Below, piece after piece: positions 23,489 through 32,162 of a stretch of DNA of 32,190 nt. Within the stretch, counting starts at the first letter, position 1; every line of letters begins with the position of its first letter. Made by a program: the position numbers and the translations under genes. The notes under the pieces were generated by a model. It was given only the letters and a program-made list of their open reading frames with translations, was not told where the DNA came from and did not search any database. This stretch comes from Planococcus sp. CAU13 (lineage in GTDB: Bacteria; Bacillota; Bacilli; Bacillales_A; Planococcaceae), in contig NZ_JRGN01000248.1 in the NCBI RefSeq assembly GCF_000775575.1, forward strand, positions 1 to 32,190, in the 5' to 3' direction.

Positions 23489-25894
23489 ATGCAGAAAAAC
23501 TTTAAGCGATTGGCTATTTACGCATTAATCTTTTTATTGGCATTTTCATCGTTTGGCGCACAAGGATTCGCCAATACCTCTACACCAGATTCTTCCAAAG
23601 CTACATTGCATTTGGATGAAGGCGCTTCTGAACTCAAAGAACTTACAGTTATTGTTGAACTGGATGCAGAATCGGTTTTACAGGCAAAGCATAAAGGAAA
23701 GAGCCAATCCGAACAATTCCTAAATAAGGAGCGCGACCGGATTCTGGCACAATTGGAAAAAGAAGGCGCTTCAGTGGAACTGCTGCAGGAATACGATACA
23801 GTATTCTCCGGTTTCTCGATTGAAATCTCCCACAGCGACCTGAATACATTAGCCGAAATCGAAGGCGTCAAAGCGGTTTATTCCAACCAGGAATATGTCG
23901 TGACACCTGAAGATGCGGTATCACTGGATCCTGAAATCTACAATCCGGATATGCTGGACAGCGCTCCTTTCATCGGTTCCGATGATGCATGGGCAGCCGG
24001 CTATACAGGCGAAGGCGTCACCGTAGCGGTACTTGACACAGGCGTGGATTACACCCACCCGGATCTTGCGCACGCTTTCGGCGACTATAAAGGCTGGGAT
24101 TTTGTCGATAACGACAACGATCCACAGGAAACACCAGATGGTGACCCGCGCGGTGCTTCGACGAATCACGGCTCACATGTAGCGGGAACGATTGCCGCTA
24201 ATGGCCAGATCAAAGGGGTGGCTCCTGACGCTACACTTCTTGCCTACCGTGTCCTTGGCCCTGGCGGCAGAGGAACTACGGCTAACGTCATTGCAGGTAT
24301 CGAACGCGCAGTTCTTGACGGAGCAGACGTGATGAACCTTTCATTGGGTGCTTCAGTCAACAACCCTGACTACGCAACAAGCCTTGCACTTGATACAGCA
24401 ATGGCTGACGGCGTCGTAGCAGTAACTTCAAACGGCAACAGCGGCCCTGCAAACTGGACTGTCGGATCTCCGGGAACTTCCCGTGATGCGATTTCAGTCG
24501 GTGCCACTCAGCTTCCTTACAATATGTACACGGCAGAACTTTTCACTTCTGAAGGCGTAACGTACCCTTCAGCTGCTCCAATGGGCTTCCCTTCTGATGA
24601 AGCGCTGCTTGCGCTGAATGAAGGCGAATATGAATTTGTGCACGTCGGTATTGGCAGTGCTGCTGATTTTGCAAAAGTCGATGTAAGTGGAAAAATCGCG
24701 TTGATTAAACGCGGTGAATTGGCCTTTGTCGACAAAGTGACGAACGCTAAAAATGACGGTGCAGTCGGCGCAGTCATCTACAATAACGTGGCAGGTGTAC
24801 AGCCGGACGTAGCGGGTCTTGCACTTCCGACTATCCGTACAACTTTGGCTGACGGCCAAAAATTGCTGGCCGAGCTGGCAGCAGGAAACAACACAATTTC
24901 ATTTGATATCGCATTCGCTAAAGCAGTCGGCGAAACGATGGCAGACTTCTCATCCCGCGGGCCGGTAATGGACACTTGGATGATCAAACCGGATGTTTCA
25001 GCTCCGGGAGTTGCAATCGTCTCTACAGTTCCTACACATAATCCTGCGAATCCGCACGGCTATGCATCACTTCAAGGAACATCGATGGCAGCTCCGCACG
25101 TTGCCGGGGCAGCAGCTTTGATTCTTCAAGCGCATCCTGACTGGAGCGTGGACTTTGTCAAAGCGGCTTTGATGAACACGGCTGAGAACCTTTACGATGC
25201 AAACGGCAAGCTTTACCCGCATAACTCACAAGGTGCCGGAAGCATCCGCGTCCTTGATGCGATCAACACTGAAACTCTTGCAACTCCAGGAAGCCATTCT
25301 TTCGGAATTTTTGAGAAAGCGAACGGCAAAGAACTCCAGCGCCAGAAATTCACTGTCCATAATCTGTCGGACGAGCGTAAGCGCTACTCGATCAAATTCA
25401 CTGGACATGATGGCATCAAAGTTCAAACAAGCAATAATCTTCAAGTGCAGCCGGGCAAAACACAGGACCTGAACTTCAGTGTCCAGGTTGATACAAGCAA
25501 ACTGGCACCGGGCTATTATGAAGGAACATTCCTTCTGAGTGACGGTACGCAAACGATTGAAGTGCCAACTATCCTGTTTGTTCAGCAGCCGGATTACCCG
25601 CTGATCAACACGCTTGAACTTGGCCTTTCAGGCGGCAAACTTGTCGGTGAAGTCAACTTGCCGGCTGGTGCGGACAGCTTTGAAGTGCGCATCCGCAACG
25701 CAGCAACAGGCGCTTTGCTGGCTACAACAGCTCAGGCAACTGACCTTCCACGCGGCTTGCACGCATTCTCGTGGGATATGACGATCAACGGGGCTCCACT
25801 AACGCCAGGAGAGTACCAGATCAATGCCTACGCGAAAAAAGGTGACAGAGAAATCGAATTTTCAGGCGGCGTTCTCACAATCAACGCTGAATAA
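23489..25894 (+). CDS. vpr: Vpr-like secreted subtilisin-family serine protease (S8)
   Basis: An 801-residue extracellular protease. In order: signal peptide (about 1-28, ending near QGFA), an inhibitor I9-like prodomain (about 50-138), the S8 catalytic domain and a C-terminal beta-rich region of about 200 residues. The triad is Asp183 (VLDTGVDYTHPD), His227 (NHGSHVAGT) and Ser532 (GTSMAAPHVAG), with the oxyanion Asn317 (SNGNSGP). Between Asn and Ser a PA domain is inserted (about 350-475), as in Bacillus Vpr. Vpr proteases process secreted proteins and supply amino acids. The ATG at 23489 follows AAAGGGG. It is monocistronic, with a possibly structured leader upstream and a strong terminator after. 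Confidence 0.9.
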   Translation: MQKNFKRLAIYALIFLLAFSSFGAQGFANTSTPDSSKATLHLDEGASELKELTVIVELDAESVLQAKHKGKSQSEQFLNKERDRILAQLEKEGASVELLQEYDTVFSGFSIEISHSDLNTLAEIEGVKAVYSNQEYVVTPEDAVSLDPEIYNPDMLDSAPFIGSDDAWAAGYTGEGVTVAVLDTGVDYTHPDLAHAFGDYKGWDFVDNDNDPQETPDGDPRGASTNHGSHVAGTIAANGQIKGVAPDATLLAYRVLGPGGRGTTANVIAGIERAVLDGADVMNLSLGASVNNPDYATSLALDTAMADGVVAVTSNGNSGPANWTVGSPGTSRDAISVGATQLPYNMYTAELFTSEGVTYPSAAPMGFPSDEALLALNEGEYEFVHVGIGSAADFAKVDVSGKIALIKRGELAFVDKVTNAKNDGAVGAVIYNNVAGVQPDVAGLALPTIRTTLADGQKLLAELAAGNNTISFDIAFAKAVGETMADFSSRGPVMDTWMIKPDVSAPGVAIVSTVPTHNPANPHGYASLQGTSMAAPHVAGAAALILQAHPDWSVDFVKAALMNTAENLYDANGKLYPHNSQGAGSIRVLDAINTETLATPGSHSFGIFEKANGKELQRQKFTVHNLSDERKRYSIKFTGHDGIKVQTSNNLQVQPGKTQDLNFSVQVDTSKLAPGYYEGTFLLSDGTQTIEVPTILFVQQPDYPLINTLELGLSGGKLVGEVNLPAGADSFEVRIRNAATGALLATTAQATDLPRGLHAFSWDMTINGAPLTPGEYQINAYAKKGDREIEFSGGVLTINAE

Positions 25895-25904
25895 ATTCAC
25901 AAGC

Positions 25905-25940
25905 AAAAAAGGCGGGGAATTTTATTCCTCCGCCTTTTTT
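25905..25940. terminator. bidirectional terminator after the protease gene
   Basis: The 11-bp stem 25905-25915 with 25930-25940 has AAAAAA on one side and TTTTTT on the other. It lies between the protease gene and the convergent small membrane protein gene. Confidence 0.9.
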
Positions 25941-25952
25941 AGTTGTCCAAAT

Positions 25953-26177
25953 TTATCTCATTGATAACGAAATATAGAGAAACAGGATGAGGCTTGCAGG
26001 AATGAGAATCAGCGTAAGAATCGAAAAAGCTCGTTGTTTTTTTCCGGGAGCCATCCGCATGGCAATGTAAAACAGCACCATTGCCAATATGAAAGTCAGT
26101 ACGAGCGGAATGAGGAACGGGCTGAGTATTCCCCATAGATGGCCTGATTCAATCGTGTTTAAAATGGGCAATTTCAT
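25953..26177 (-). CDS. small two-segment membrane protein
   Basis: A 74-residue protein with two membrane segments (about residues 18-40 and 52-70) separated by a basic loop MRMAPGKKQRAF. The ATG at 26177 follows AAGGAG with rather short spacing. I do not recognise a family, and nothing nearby suggests a role. It ends just before the shared terminator, which supports it being a real gene. Confidence 0.6.
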   Translation of the reverse strand: MKLPILNTIESGHLWGILSPFLIPLVLTFILAMVLFYIAMRMAPGKKQRAFSILTLILIPASLILFLYISLSMR

Positions 26178-26695
26178 TAACTCCTTCTACAGTCATTTTT
26201 GGGATTCGCAATCGGATGATCAGCCCAAATGTCCGGCTGCCACTCCTTCTCTTCTCAGTATAGTCTATTCCTGCTGCCGCTTGAAGGTCAGGATTCACTT
26301 TTTGCCTCTGAAATAAACCAACCTTTTTCTGTAAGGCAATTACCCTTAATTTCCATTCCCACAGCCTGGCTTTTAACAGGCATTACCCAAAAATCCCCTT
26401 CACATCGCCAATAGCGGTGTCCAAAGTGCTTTCTCTTTTTGCAGCGGTATCATATATCAGAAAAATTAAAATATATCATACATATATCAAAATATTAATA
26501 AATGCTCACAAAGCCATTACATAGGTTTTATTCGCATAAAGGCCGTGCTACACTGAGCAAGGCTTCAAAAGATATTAATAAGAGACAGCAGATAATTATT
26601 ATTATTCCTCCAGAATTTTGGCTAACACATAAAATACGAGAATCGCTATTCAAAAATATGAATACAGTGAATTCCAGATAATCAGGGAGAGTAAC
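26178..26695. other. 518-base intergenic region before the LysM hydrolase gene
   Basis: No ORF with a convincing start is visible. The right half is strongly AT-rich, with TATATCA words around 26450-26490 (ATATATCATACATATATCA) that could be an operator. A possible extended -10 element (GTGCTACACT) lies near 26545 without a good -35. The rest shows nothing I can support. Confidence 0.45.
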
Positions 26696-27322
26696 ATGAA
26701 AAAAACAAGAAAAGCATTATTGGCACTTACAGCAACAATAGGCATGTCAGCTGCCATCGCAGCACCTGCAAGCGCAGCTTCATATAACGTTAAATCCGGA
26801 GACACATTGTGGAACATTGCCCAGGCTCACGGAACGACAGTTGCCAGCCTGCAAAACATCAATGGCATTTCAGGACACATCATTTATCCCGGTCAGACAC
26901 TCATGACCAGCGGCGGTTCAACTGCTGCAGCGAAGAAAGCTCCGGAAGTGACAACTGTCAGCAACTCCACTTCTTCCATCGTATCGATCGCGAAGCAGTA
27001 CACGGGAGTTCCATACGTATGGGGCGGCTCCACTCCTTCAGGATTCGACTGCAGCGGATTCATTTCATATGTATTGAACAAGTCAGGCAACGACACAGCC
27101 CGCATAAATGCAGCCGGCTATTACAATAAGTCAACCAAAGTCAGCACTCCGCAGCCCGGCGACCTTGTCTTCTTCTCCGGCACTTATACATCCGGCATCT
27201 CTCACGTCGGATTCTACATCGGTGACGGCAAAATGATCTCCGCCACCAACAGCGGCATAAAAGTCGACAACATCCACAGCGGTTACTGGAGCAGCTACTT
27301 TACCGGTTACGGCAGAATGTAA
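26696..27322 (+). CDS. LysM and NlpC/P60 peptidoglycan endopeptidase
   Basis: A 208-residue secreted cell-wall hydrolase. A signal peptide (residues 1-27, ending APASA) precedes one LysM domain (about 29-71, YNVKSGDTLWNIAQ...NGISGHIIYPGQ), a short Ser/Ala/Lys linker and an NlpC/P60 domain (about 93-208). The catalytic cysteine is Cys119 in GFDCSGFISYV, the histidine His170 in GISHVGFYIG, and a third polar residue is expected in DNIHSGYW. This build matches Bacillus D,L-endopeptidases such as LytE, LytF and CwlS, but with only one LysM repeat it is a minimal version. It probably cuts the peptide stem during growth or cell separation. It has a terminator of its own. Confidence 0.9.
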   Translation: MKKTRKALLALTATIGMSAAIAAPASAASYNVKSGDTLWNIAQAHGTTVASLQNINGISGHIIYPGQTLMTSGGSTAAAKKAPEVTTVSNSTSSIVSIAKQYTGVPYVWGGSTPSGFDCSGFISYVLNKSGNDTARINAAGYYNKSTKVSTPQPGDLVFFSGTYTSGISHVGFYIGDGKMISATNSGIKVDNIHSGYWSSYFTGYGRM

Positions 27323-27336
27323 GTTAATAAAACACG

Positions 27337-27370
27337 AAACAGACCAGGAGGAAATTCCTGGTCTGTTTTT
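27337..27370 (+). terminator. terminator of the LysM hydrolase gene
   Basis: The perfect 13-bp stem 27337-27349 with 27356-27368 has a 6-base loop and runs into Ts. Confidence 0.9.
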
Positions 27371-27395
27371 GATTTCTGAAAAGGGGATCCATTCA

Positions 27396-28118
27396 TCATT
27401 CAAGTCGGGCATACGTCGATTTACTGTCAGCATAAAGCGCCAGGTTTCTCGTAATTGAGTTGCTTCCATCTTTGTGCGATATCTGGAACTGCCATCTGGT
27501 TTTTGCCGGCCCTTTATCATCCGATCTTGCCTTCACTACACCGAACTGTTTACTGAGAATACTATACAGGACCAGATTCGCTTTGTTATTCACAACATCT
27601 GATATCTTTGCCTGGCCACCCGATACTTTAGTTACTTTTGCATCAAATTTGATATCCCAGACCATATCCTGATATCGCGCTGTAACGTCACAATAAGTAT
27701 AGCCGCTTCCACTGCCGCAGGAACGATTTGAAACTGTGCCCGCTGACGCACTTGAAGCACTTAAAGCAGTAATTTCAGATGCTTTCTCTTCCTCGAAAGT
27801 CAATAATATTCTTGATCCGTCATCGAACTCAACGTAATTGCCTTTTTTGTCTTTGATATCAACAGTCAACTTTTTCCCTTTAAGTTTTTCCGGTTTCTGT
27901 GAATCAAGCAATTCCCCGTTCAGTACCTTTTGAATCAGCTTCTCTCCTGTTTCCTTGTCAATTCCTAATTCGGTATAGTTTTCCCTCATTTTCTCAATTT
28001 CCTCTTGATTAGCTGTTGCGGCAGCATGAGTACCAGTTAGTATTGTAAAGAAAATAGCTGTGAAAACTATTATACCGGCCAACAATAGCTTAGTTTCAAG
28101 TCTTTTAATCTTCATCAT
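27396..28118 (-). CDS. unknown secreted protein with a cysteine pair
   Basis: A 240-residue protein I do not recognise. It has an N-terminal membrane or signal segment (about residues 11-32, LLLAGIIVFTAIFFTILTG), then THAAATA, so it is exported and perhaps cleaved. Residues 35-110 are charged, and then comes a Ser/Ala-rich part, a cysteine pair CGSGSGYTYC that could form a disulfide, and a C-terminal beta-rich region. GAGGG lies 6 bases before the ATG at 28118; another ATG follows directly. It stands alone between two secreted or envelope genes. No enzymatic motif is visible. Confidence 0.65.
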   Translation of the reverse strand: MMKIKRLETKLLLAGIIVFTAIFFTILTGTHAAATANQEEIEKMRENYTELGIDKETGEKLIQKVLNGELLDSQKPEKLKGKKLTVDIKDKKGNYVEFDDGSRILLTFEEEKASEITALSASSASAGTVSNRSCGSGSGYTYCDVTARYQDMVWDIKFDAKVTKVSGGQAKISDVVNNKANLVLYSILSKQFGVVKARSDDKGPAKTRWQFQISHKDGSNSITRNLALYADSKSTYARLE

Positions 28119-28579
28119 CCCTAACCCTCTTCCTTTATTAATATTAAGACTGGCATCAAGCATATTTTTACTTAATATGTGTTATGTAAGAAAAGAGGTT
28201 TAAAAAACCTGTTTTTTAAAATATGAAAAGCAATTGGAGTAACTATCTGTATTACGTCAGCTTAAGGTTATTTTAGATTAACATAATTATCATAATATTA
28301 ATACAATTATAATAAATATATTAAAATGCACCTCTTAAATGACTTTCTCTATTATGAATTTCCGGTATTTCGTAACTGAATATTCAAATAAAAAATTGTA
28401 TTATGGTAAAATTGTTGGCATACATAATAAAAATTACGAATAAAGCTCCACTTGAGCCACTGAAGAATCCACCCAGCATAGCTAAACTTCTCCTGTTGCA
28501 GGTATTCAACCGACTCGGAATTTGCACTCCTGCCCTATTCAGTGACTGAAATGTTCCATTAAAGAAAGGGGAAGCAGCC
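28119..28579. other. AT-rich non-coding region upstream of the DUF4097 gene
   Basis: The divergent intergenic region is very AT-rich around 28260-28400. A 6-bp hairpin (AGGTTTAAAAAACCT at about 28196-28210) lies at the left. Apart from the possible microprotein ORF at 28384-28479, I see no gene. GAAAGGGG before 28580 is the binding site of the next gene. Confidence 0.45.
28384..28479 (-). CDS. possible 31-residue membrane microprotein
   Basis: An ATG at 28479 opens a 31-codon frame reading MLGGFFSGSSG, then a hydrophobic segment ALFVIFIMYANNFTIIQFFI and TGA. AGGAG lies 10 bases upstream, a little far. The layout of a Gly/Ser-rich start and one membrane segment resembles small sporulation or membrane peptides of Bacillales, but I cannot assign a family. 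Chance is a real alternative in AT-rich DNA. Confidence 0.3.
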   Translation of the reverse strand: MLGGFFSGSSGALFVIFIMYANNFTIIQFFI

Positions 28580-29419
28580 ATGAGAACCCTGTTGAGATTT
28601 TTGCTCATCGTATCAGCTGTCTTTATAATTGCTGGATCCGTAATCCTGTATTCCTTTTTTAATTCGGGCTCTGCTCAACAAGCTGTGCTGGAGGAACAGA
28701 CTTTTGATGAAGAAATCGAGAATATGGAAATCCGGGTGGAAAATGCCCGGGTGGATATTCTGCCGAATAATGATGACACGATACGTGTCGTGCTTATTGG
28801 CAACAGCGACGATTTCACATTGGGGACAGATATGTCAGGTGGGCGCCTGCAAATCGAAGTTAAAGACCGCTCCTCTTTTTTCAACTTTAACTTCAACCGC
28901 TCCTACTCGCTGCAGGTCCATGTTCCGGCAATTGGGCTTGCGGAACTCCAGGTAAACAGTGATAACGGCGCCATCCAGGCAAAAGATTTCGGGGCAGTTG
29001 AACTTTCGATCGAAGCGGATAACGGCCGCATCGAATTGGAGGCAGTAGAAAGTAATAAGGTCAATGTCAAAACTGATAATGGCCGTATTGAGCTGACGGA
29101 CATGGAGGCTGACATCACCGCCCGCTCTTCAAATGGGCGCATCACGTTTACGGGCGTATCGGGTGAATTGCAGGCACGGGCGAATAATGGCCGCATCGAG
29201 CTGGACACCAGCACGTTGGATTTCCCTGTCGACTTTGAAACGGATAACGGCGAGATTCAAATTCGCACCGAAACGGAACCGGCTGATGCCCGAATCGAGG
29301 CCTATGCCGATAATGGAAGTATTGAGCTTTATGGACAAGAATCACATAATCTCAGTTTCGGCAGAGGTGATATATTGATCAGACTCGTTTCAGATAATGG
29401 CCGCATCGTTGTCGAGTGA
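28580..29419 (+). CDS. DUF4097 (LiaG-like) membrane-anchored beta-repeat protein
   Basis: A 279-residue protein with one N-terminal membrane anchor (about residues 5-27), the rest outside. From about residue 125 it carries eight repeats of a beta-helix type, each with an (S/T/A)-(D/N)-NG-x-I core: SDNGAIQ, ADNGRIEL, TDNGRIEL, SNGRITF, ANNGRIEL, TDNGEIQI, ADNGSIEL and SDNGRIVV. This is the DUF4097 adhesin-like domain also found in LiaG. The ATG at 28580 follows AAAGGGG. It stands alone, without the liaFSR genes beside it. The function, perhaps envelope stress or adhesion, is inferred. Confidence 0.8.
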   Translation: MRTLLRFLLIVSAVFIIAGSVILYSFFNSGSAQQAVLEEQTFDEEIENMEIRVENARVDILPNNDDTIRVVLIGNSDDFTLGTDMSGGRLQIEVKDRSSFFNFNFNRSYSLQVHVPAIGLAELQVNSDNGAIQAKDFGAVELSIEADNGRIELEAVESNKVNVKTDNGRIELTDMEADITARSSNGRITFTGVSGELQARANNGRIELDTSTLDFPVDFETDNGEIQIRTETEPADARIEAYADNGSIELYGQESHNLSFGRGDILIRLVSDNGRIVVE

Positions 29420-29560
29420 CAGCATTTTACGGTCTTATTCCCACTGGATTCCCAGTTGATTATTTTCCAGAAAACCAAAAATTTTCACTTCCCTCTTGCT
29501 TTTATCTGAAATCTGCCTTATTGTTATAGACATCGACCAACCACTAATTAAATATTCTAT

Positions 29561-29666
29561 TTCTTATCAAGAGAGACGGAGGGACTTGGCCCTGCGATGT
29601 CTCAGCAACCTGCCTGCAAAAAGGCAAGGTGCTACTTCCAGTAGGCGCGAGCCTAGAAGATAAGAA
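29561..29666 (+). ncRNA. SAM-I (S-box) riboswitch
   Basis: A textbook S-box aptamer. P1 pairs 29561-29568 with 29659-29666. The conserved core includes AGAGAGACGGAGGGACTGG-like sequence (here with ACTTGGCCCT), the GATGTCTCAGCAACCTGC segment, AAGGTGCTA and the 3' strand. After the aptamer, AAGAAGAA (29662-29669) can pair with TTCTTCTT (29691-29698) in the terminator's 5' arm, giving an antiterminator. SAM binding should therefore stop transcription of metC and the MetE-like gene. A possible promoter is TTGCTT (29496), 17 bases, TATTGT. Confidence 0.93.
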
Positions 29667-29682
29667 GAATGCATTTCCATAC

Positions 29683-29720
29683 ATGGAGCTTTCTTCTTTC
29701 GAGAAGAGGGCTCCATTTTT
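29683..29720 (+). terminator. SAM riboswitch expression-platform terminator
   Basis: A long hairpin (ATGGAGC 29683-29689 with GCTCCAT 29710-29716, inner stem through TTCTTC/GAGAAG) runs into five Ts. Its 5' arm competes with the aptamer's P1 3' strand. Confidence 0.9.
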
Positions 29721-29778
29721 CATTTGAATGGATTCTTCTTTGTACGATCGTTTGAACAATAAAAGGAGGTTTTCCATC

Positions 29779-30951
29779 ATGACCAACCGCTTGGAAACGA
29801 AATTCATCCATTCCGCCGGTGTCGATCCTCAGACCGGCGCCGTCAATGTCCCAATTTACCTGTCGTCGACGTTCCATCAGGAAAGCATCGACGAATTCGG
29901 ACCGTACGATTACAGCCGCTCCGGCAACCCCACGCGGCAGGCGCTTGAAGACACCATCGCAAAACTGGAGAACGGCACCCGGGGATTCGCGTTCGCCTCC
30001 GGCATGGCCGCCATCTCTTCAGCGTTTCTGCTGCTCCAATCCGGCGACCACGTGCTGGTGTCGGAAGATGTCTACGGCGGCACTTACCGTTTCATCACTG
30101 AAGTGCTGAGTAAATTCGGCATCGATCACACCTTCGTTGATATGACGGATCTCGATGAAGTGGCACGAGCTTTCCGCCCGAACACAAAAGTGATTTACAT
30201 CGAAACCCCTTCCAATCCGGTCATGAACATCACTGATATCGAAATCGCAGCAAAGCTGGCCAAAGCGAACGGTTGCCTGACTTTCGTCGACAACACGTTC
30301 ATGACGCCGCTCTACCAGAACCCGCTGGACCTCGGCGCGGACCTTGTTCTGCACAGCGCGACGAAATTCCTGTCCGGCCACAGCGACATCACCGCCGGGC
30401 TCGCCGTCACAAAAGATGCGGCACTCGGCGACCGGCTCGGATTCATCCAAAACTCCTTGGGCTCCGTACTCGGTGCACAGGATTCTTATCTGTTGATCCA
30501 GGGAATCAAAACGCTCGGCGCGCGGCTTAAACAGTCGAGTGAATCGGCAGGAAAAATCGCCGAATTCCTTCACGAGCATCCGGTCGTTGAAGAAGTGTTC
30601 TACCCCGGCTTTTCATTCCATCCCGGCAATCCGATCCACGAGCGCCAGGCAAGCGGCAGCGGAGCTGTCCTGTCATTCCGACTGCCTGACAAAAACGCGG
30701 CGCGCATCTTCAAAGACACGCTGCGCATCCCGGTATTCGCCGTCAGTCTTGGCGCCGTCGAAACGATCCTGTCGTATCCGGCGACCATGTCGCACGCTGC
30801 GATGCCGAAAGAAGAACGCGAAAAACGCGGCATCACCGACGGCCTGTTTCGTTTTTCCGTTGGCCTCGAACATACGGATGACCTGCTGGAAGATCTGCAG
30901 CAGGCACTGGAGAAAGTGCGGGTCAAGAGCAAGCTGAGCATTGCAAACTAA
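29779..30951 (+). CDS. metC: cystathionine beta-lyase
   Basis: A 390-residue PLP enzyme of the Cys/Met metabolism family. It closely follows B. subtilis MetC as I recall it: STFHQESIDEFGPYDYSRSGNPTR, cited as SIDEFGPYDYSRSGNPTR, FASGMAAISSAFLLL, VYGGTYRFITEVL, ETPSNPVMNITDI, the PLP lysine in HSATKFLSGHSD (Lys196) and SLGAVETILSYPATMSHA. It converts cystathionine to homocysteine, pyruvate and ammonia. AAAGGAGG precedes the ATG at 29779. It is the first gene behind the SAM riboswitch, so it is shut off when SAM is plentiful. The related cystathionine gamma-synthase (metI) is not in this window. Confidence 0.92.
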   Translation: MTNRLETKFIHSAGVDPQTGAVNVPIYLSSTFHQESIDEFGPYDYSRSGNPTRQALEDTIAKLENGTRGFAFASGMAAISSAFLLLQSGDHVLVSEDVYGGTYRFITEVLSKFGIDHTFVDMTDLDEVARAFRPNTKVIYIETPSNPVMNITDIEIAAKLAKANGCLTFVDNTFMTPLYQNPLDLGADLVLHSATKFLSGHSDITAGLAVTKDAALGDRLGFIQNSLGSVLGAQDSYLLIQGIKTLGARLKQSSESAGKIAEFLHEHPVVEEVFYPGFSFHPGNPIHERQASGSGAVLSFRLPDKNAARIFKDTLRIPVFAVSLGAVETILSYPATMSHAAMPKEEREKRGITDGLFRFSVGLEHTDDLLEDLQQALEKVRVKSKLSIAN

Positions 30952-30996
30952 AATTTACGCCAAATAAAACCTAAAAACAGAAAGAAGGAATCCACA

Positions 30997-32124
30997 ATGA
31001 CAAATCCAATTTCAGAAACAGCAAAAGCAATCGTAAAAGCCCCTTTCAAAGCAGATCACGTGGGAAGTTTATTGCGTCCGGAAAGCATCCATCAGGCAAG
31101 AAAAGACTACAAGGAAGGTGTCATTTCTGCGGAGCAATTGCGTGAAATCGAAACAACAGAAATCAAACGCATCGTCGACAAGCAAATCGAAGTCGGCCTG
31201 AAAGCTGTGACAGACGGCGAATTCCGCCGCACATTCTGGCACACCGATTTCATGGCTGACATCAATGGCTTCGAAGGCTACACACCAGATCATGGCTATA
31301 AATTCAAAAACGTCGAAACTGAAGCCTACGACGTCCGCAATACCGGCAAAATCTCATTCAATGAAAATCACCCTTTTATCCAGGATTTCATTGAATTCAA
31401 TGAAATTGTCGCCGGCCGCGCCATTCCTAAACTGACCATCCCGAGCCCGAACCAATTTTTCAATCAGGGCATTCGTGACGTGAGTATCTATCCGGATCTG
31501 GAAGATTACGCAAAAGACGTCATCCAGGCTTACCGCGACGCGTTCAAAACGTTCTATGATCTGGGTGCTCGTTATATCCAGATCGATGACGTCTATATCG
31601 CAGGCCTTTCGTCGCCTGACATTCCGTTCAACGATGGACAATATAATAGAGAGTATCTGATCGACCTGGCGCTCCGCGTCGCAAACGGTGTCCTTGAAGG
31701 AAAACCGGAAGATCTGACGGTGACAACTCACCTGTGCCGCGGCAACTACCAGTCCGACTGGGCATTCGAAGGCAGCTACGCGCTGATCGCACCGACGCTT
31801 TTCGCTAAAGAGCGTGTCGACGGCTTCTTCCTCGAATACGATGACGACCGCTCAGGCAGCTTCCAGCCCCTCGAGCATATTCCGGCTGGCGGTCCGCGTG
31901 TAGTGCTTGGAGTCTTCACTTCGAAGAACGGCGAGCTGGAAGGCAAGGAAGTTATCAAAGCGCGCGTTGCGGAAGCCGCGCAGTATGTGCCTTTAGAGCA
32001 GCTGTGTATCAGCCCGCAATGCGGTTTTGCCTCAACGCATCATGGCAATAAACTGACGGAAGAGCAGCAGTGGGAGAAGTTGCGGTATATTGTGGAGGTT
32101 TCTGAAGAGATATTTGGGGAGTGA
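30997..32124 (+). CDS. cobalamin-independent methionine synthase-like protein (YxjG/YxjH, MetE C-terminal type)
   Basis: A 375-residue zinc methyltransferase covering only the catalytic half of MetE. The zinc ligands are visible as TTHLCRGN (His245, Cys247), likely Glu280 in FFLEYDD and SPQCGFAST (Cys342). FKADHVGSLLRP and TDGEFRR near the start and QIDDVYIAG in the middle also fit YxjG/YxjH. It probably methylates homocysteine, perhaps with a methyl donor other than polyglutamyl folate. AGAAGGAA precedes the ATG at 30997, 45 bases after metC, so both genes share the SAM-controlled transcript; the pair converts cystathionine to methionine. A terminator follows. Confidence 0.88.
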   Translation: MTNPISETAKAIVKAPFKADHVGSLLRPESIHQARKDYKEGVISAEQLREIETTEIKRIVDKQIEVGLKAVTDGEFRRTFWHTDFMADINGFEGYTPDHGYKFKNVETEAYDVRNTGKISFNENHPFIQDFIEFNEIVAGRAIPKLTIPSPNQFFNQGIRDVSIYPDLEDYAKDVIQAYRDAFKTFYDLGARYIQIDDVYIAGLSSPDIPFNDGQYNREYLIDLALRVANGVLEGKPEDLTVTTHLCRGNYQSDWAFEGSYALIAPTLFAKERVDGFFLEYDDDRSGSFQPLEHIPAGGPRVVLGVFTSKNGELEGKEVIKARVAEAAQYVPLEQLCISPQCGFASTHHGNKLTEEQQWEKLRYIVEVSEEIFGE

Positions 32125-32132
32125 AAAGGAAG

Positions 32133-32162
32133 AAGGCAAGCGCTGGGTGCGCTTGCCTTTTA
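32133..32162 (+). terminator. terminator of the methionine operon
   Basis: The perfect 10-bp stem 32133-32142 with 32150-32159 has a 7-base loop and runs into Ts. Confidence 0.9.
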
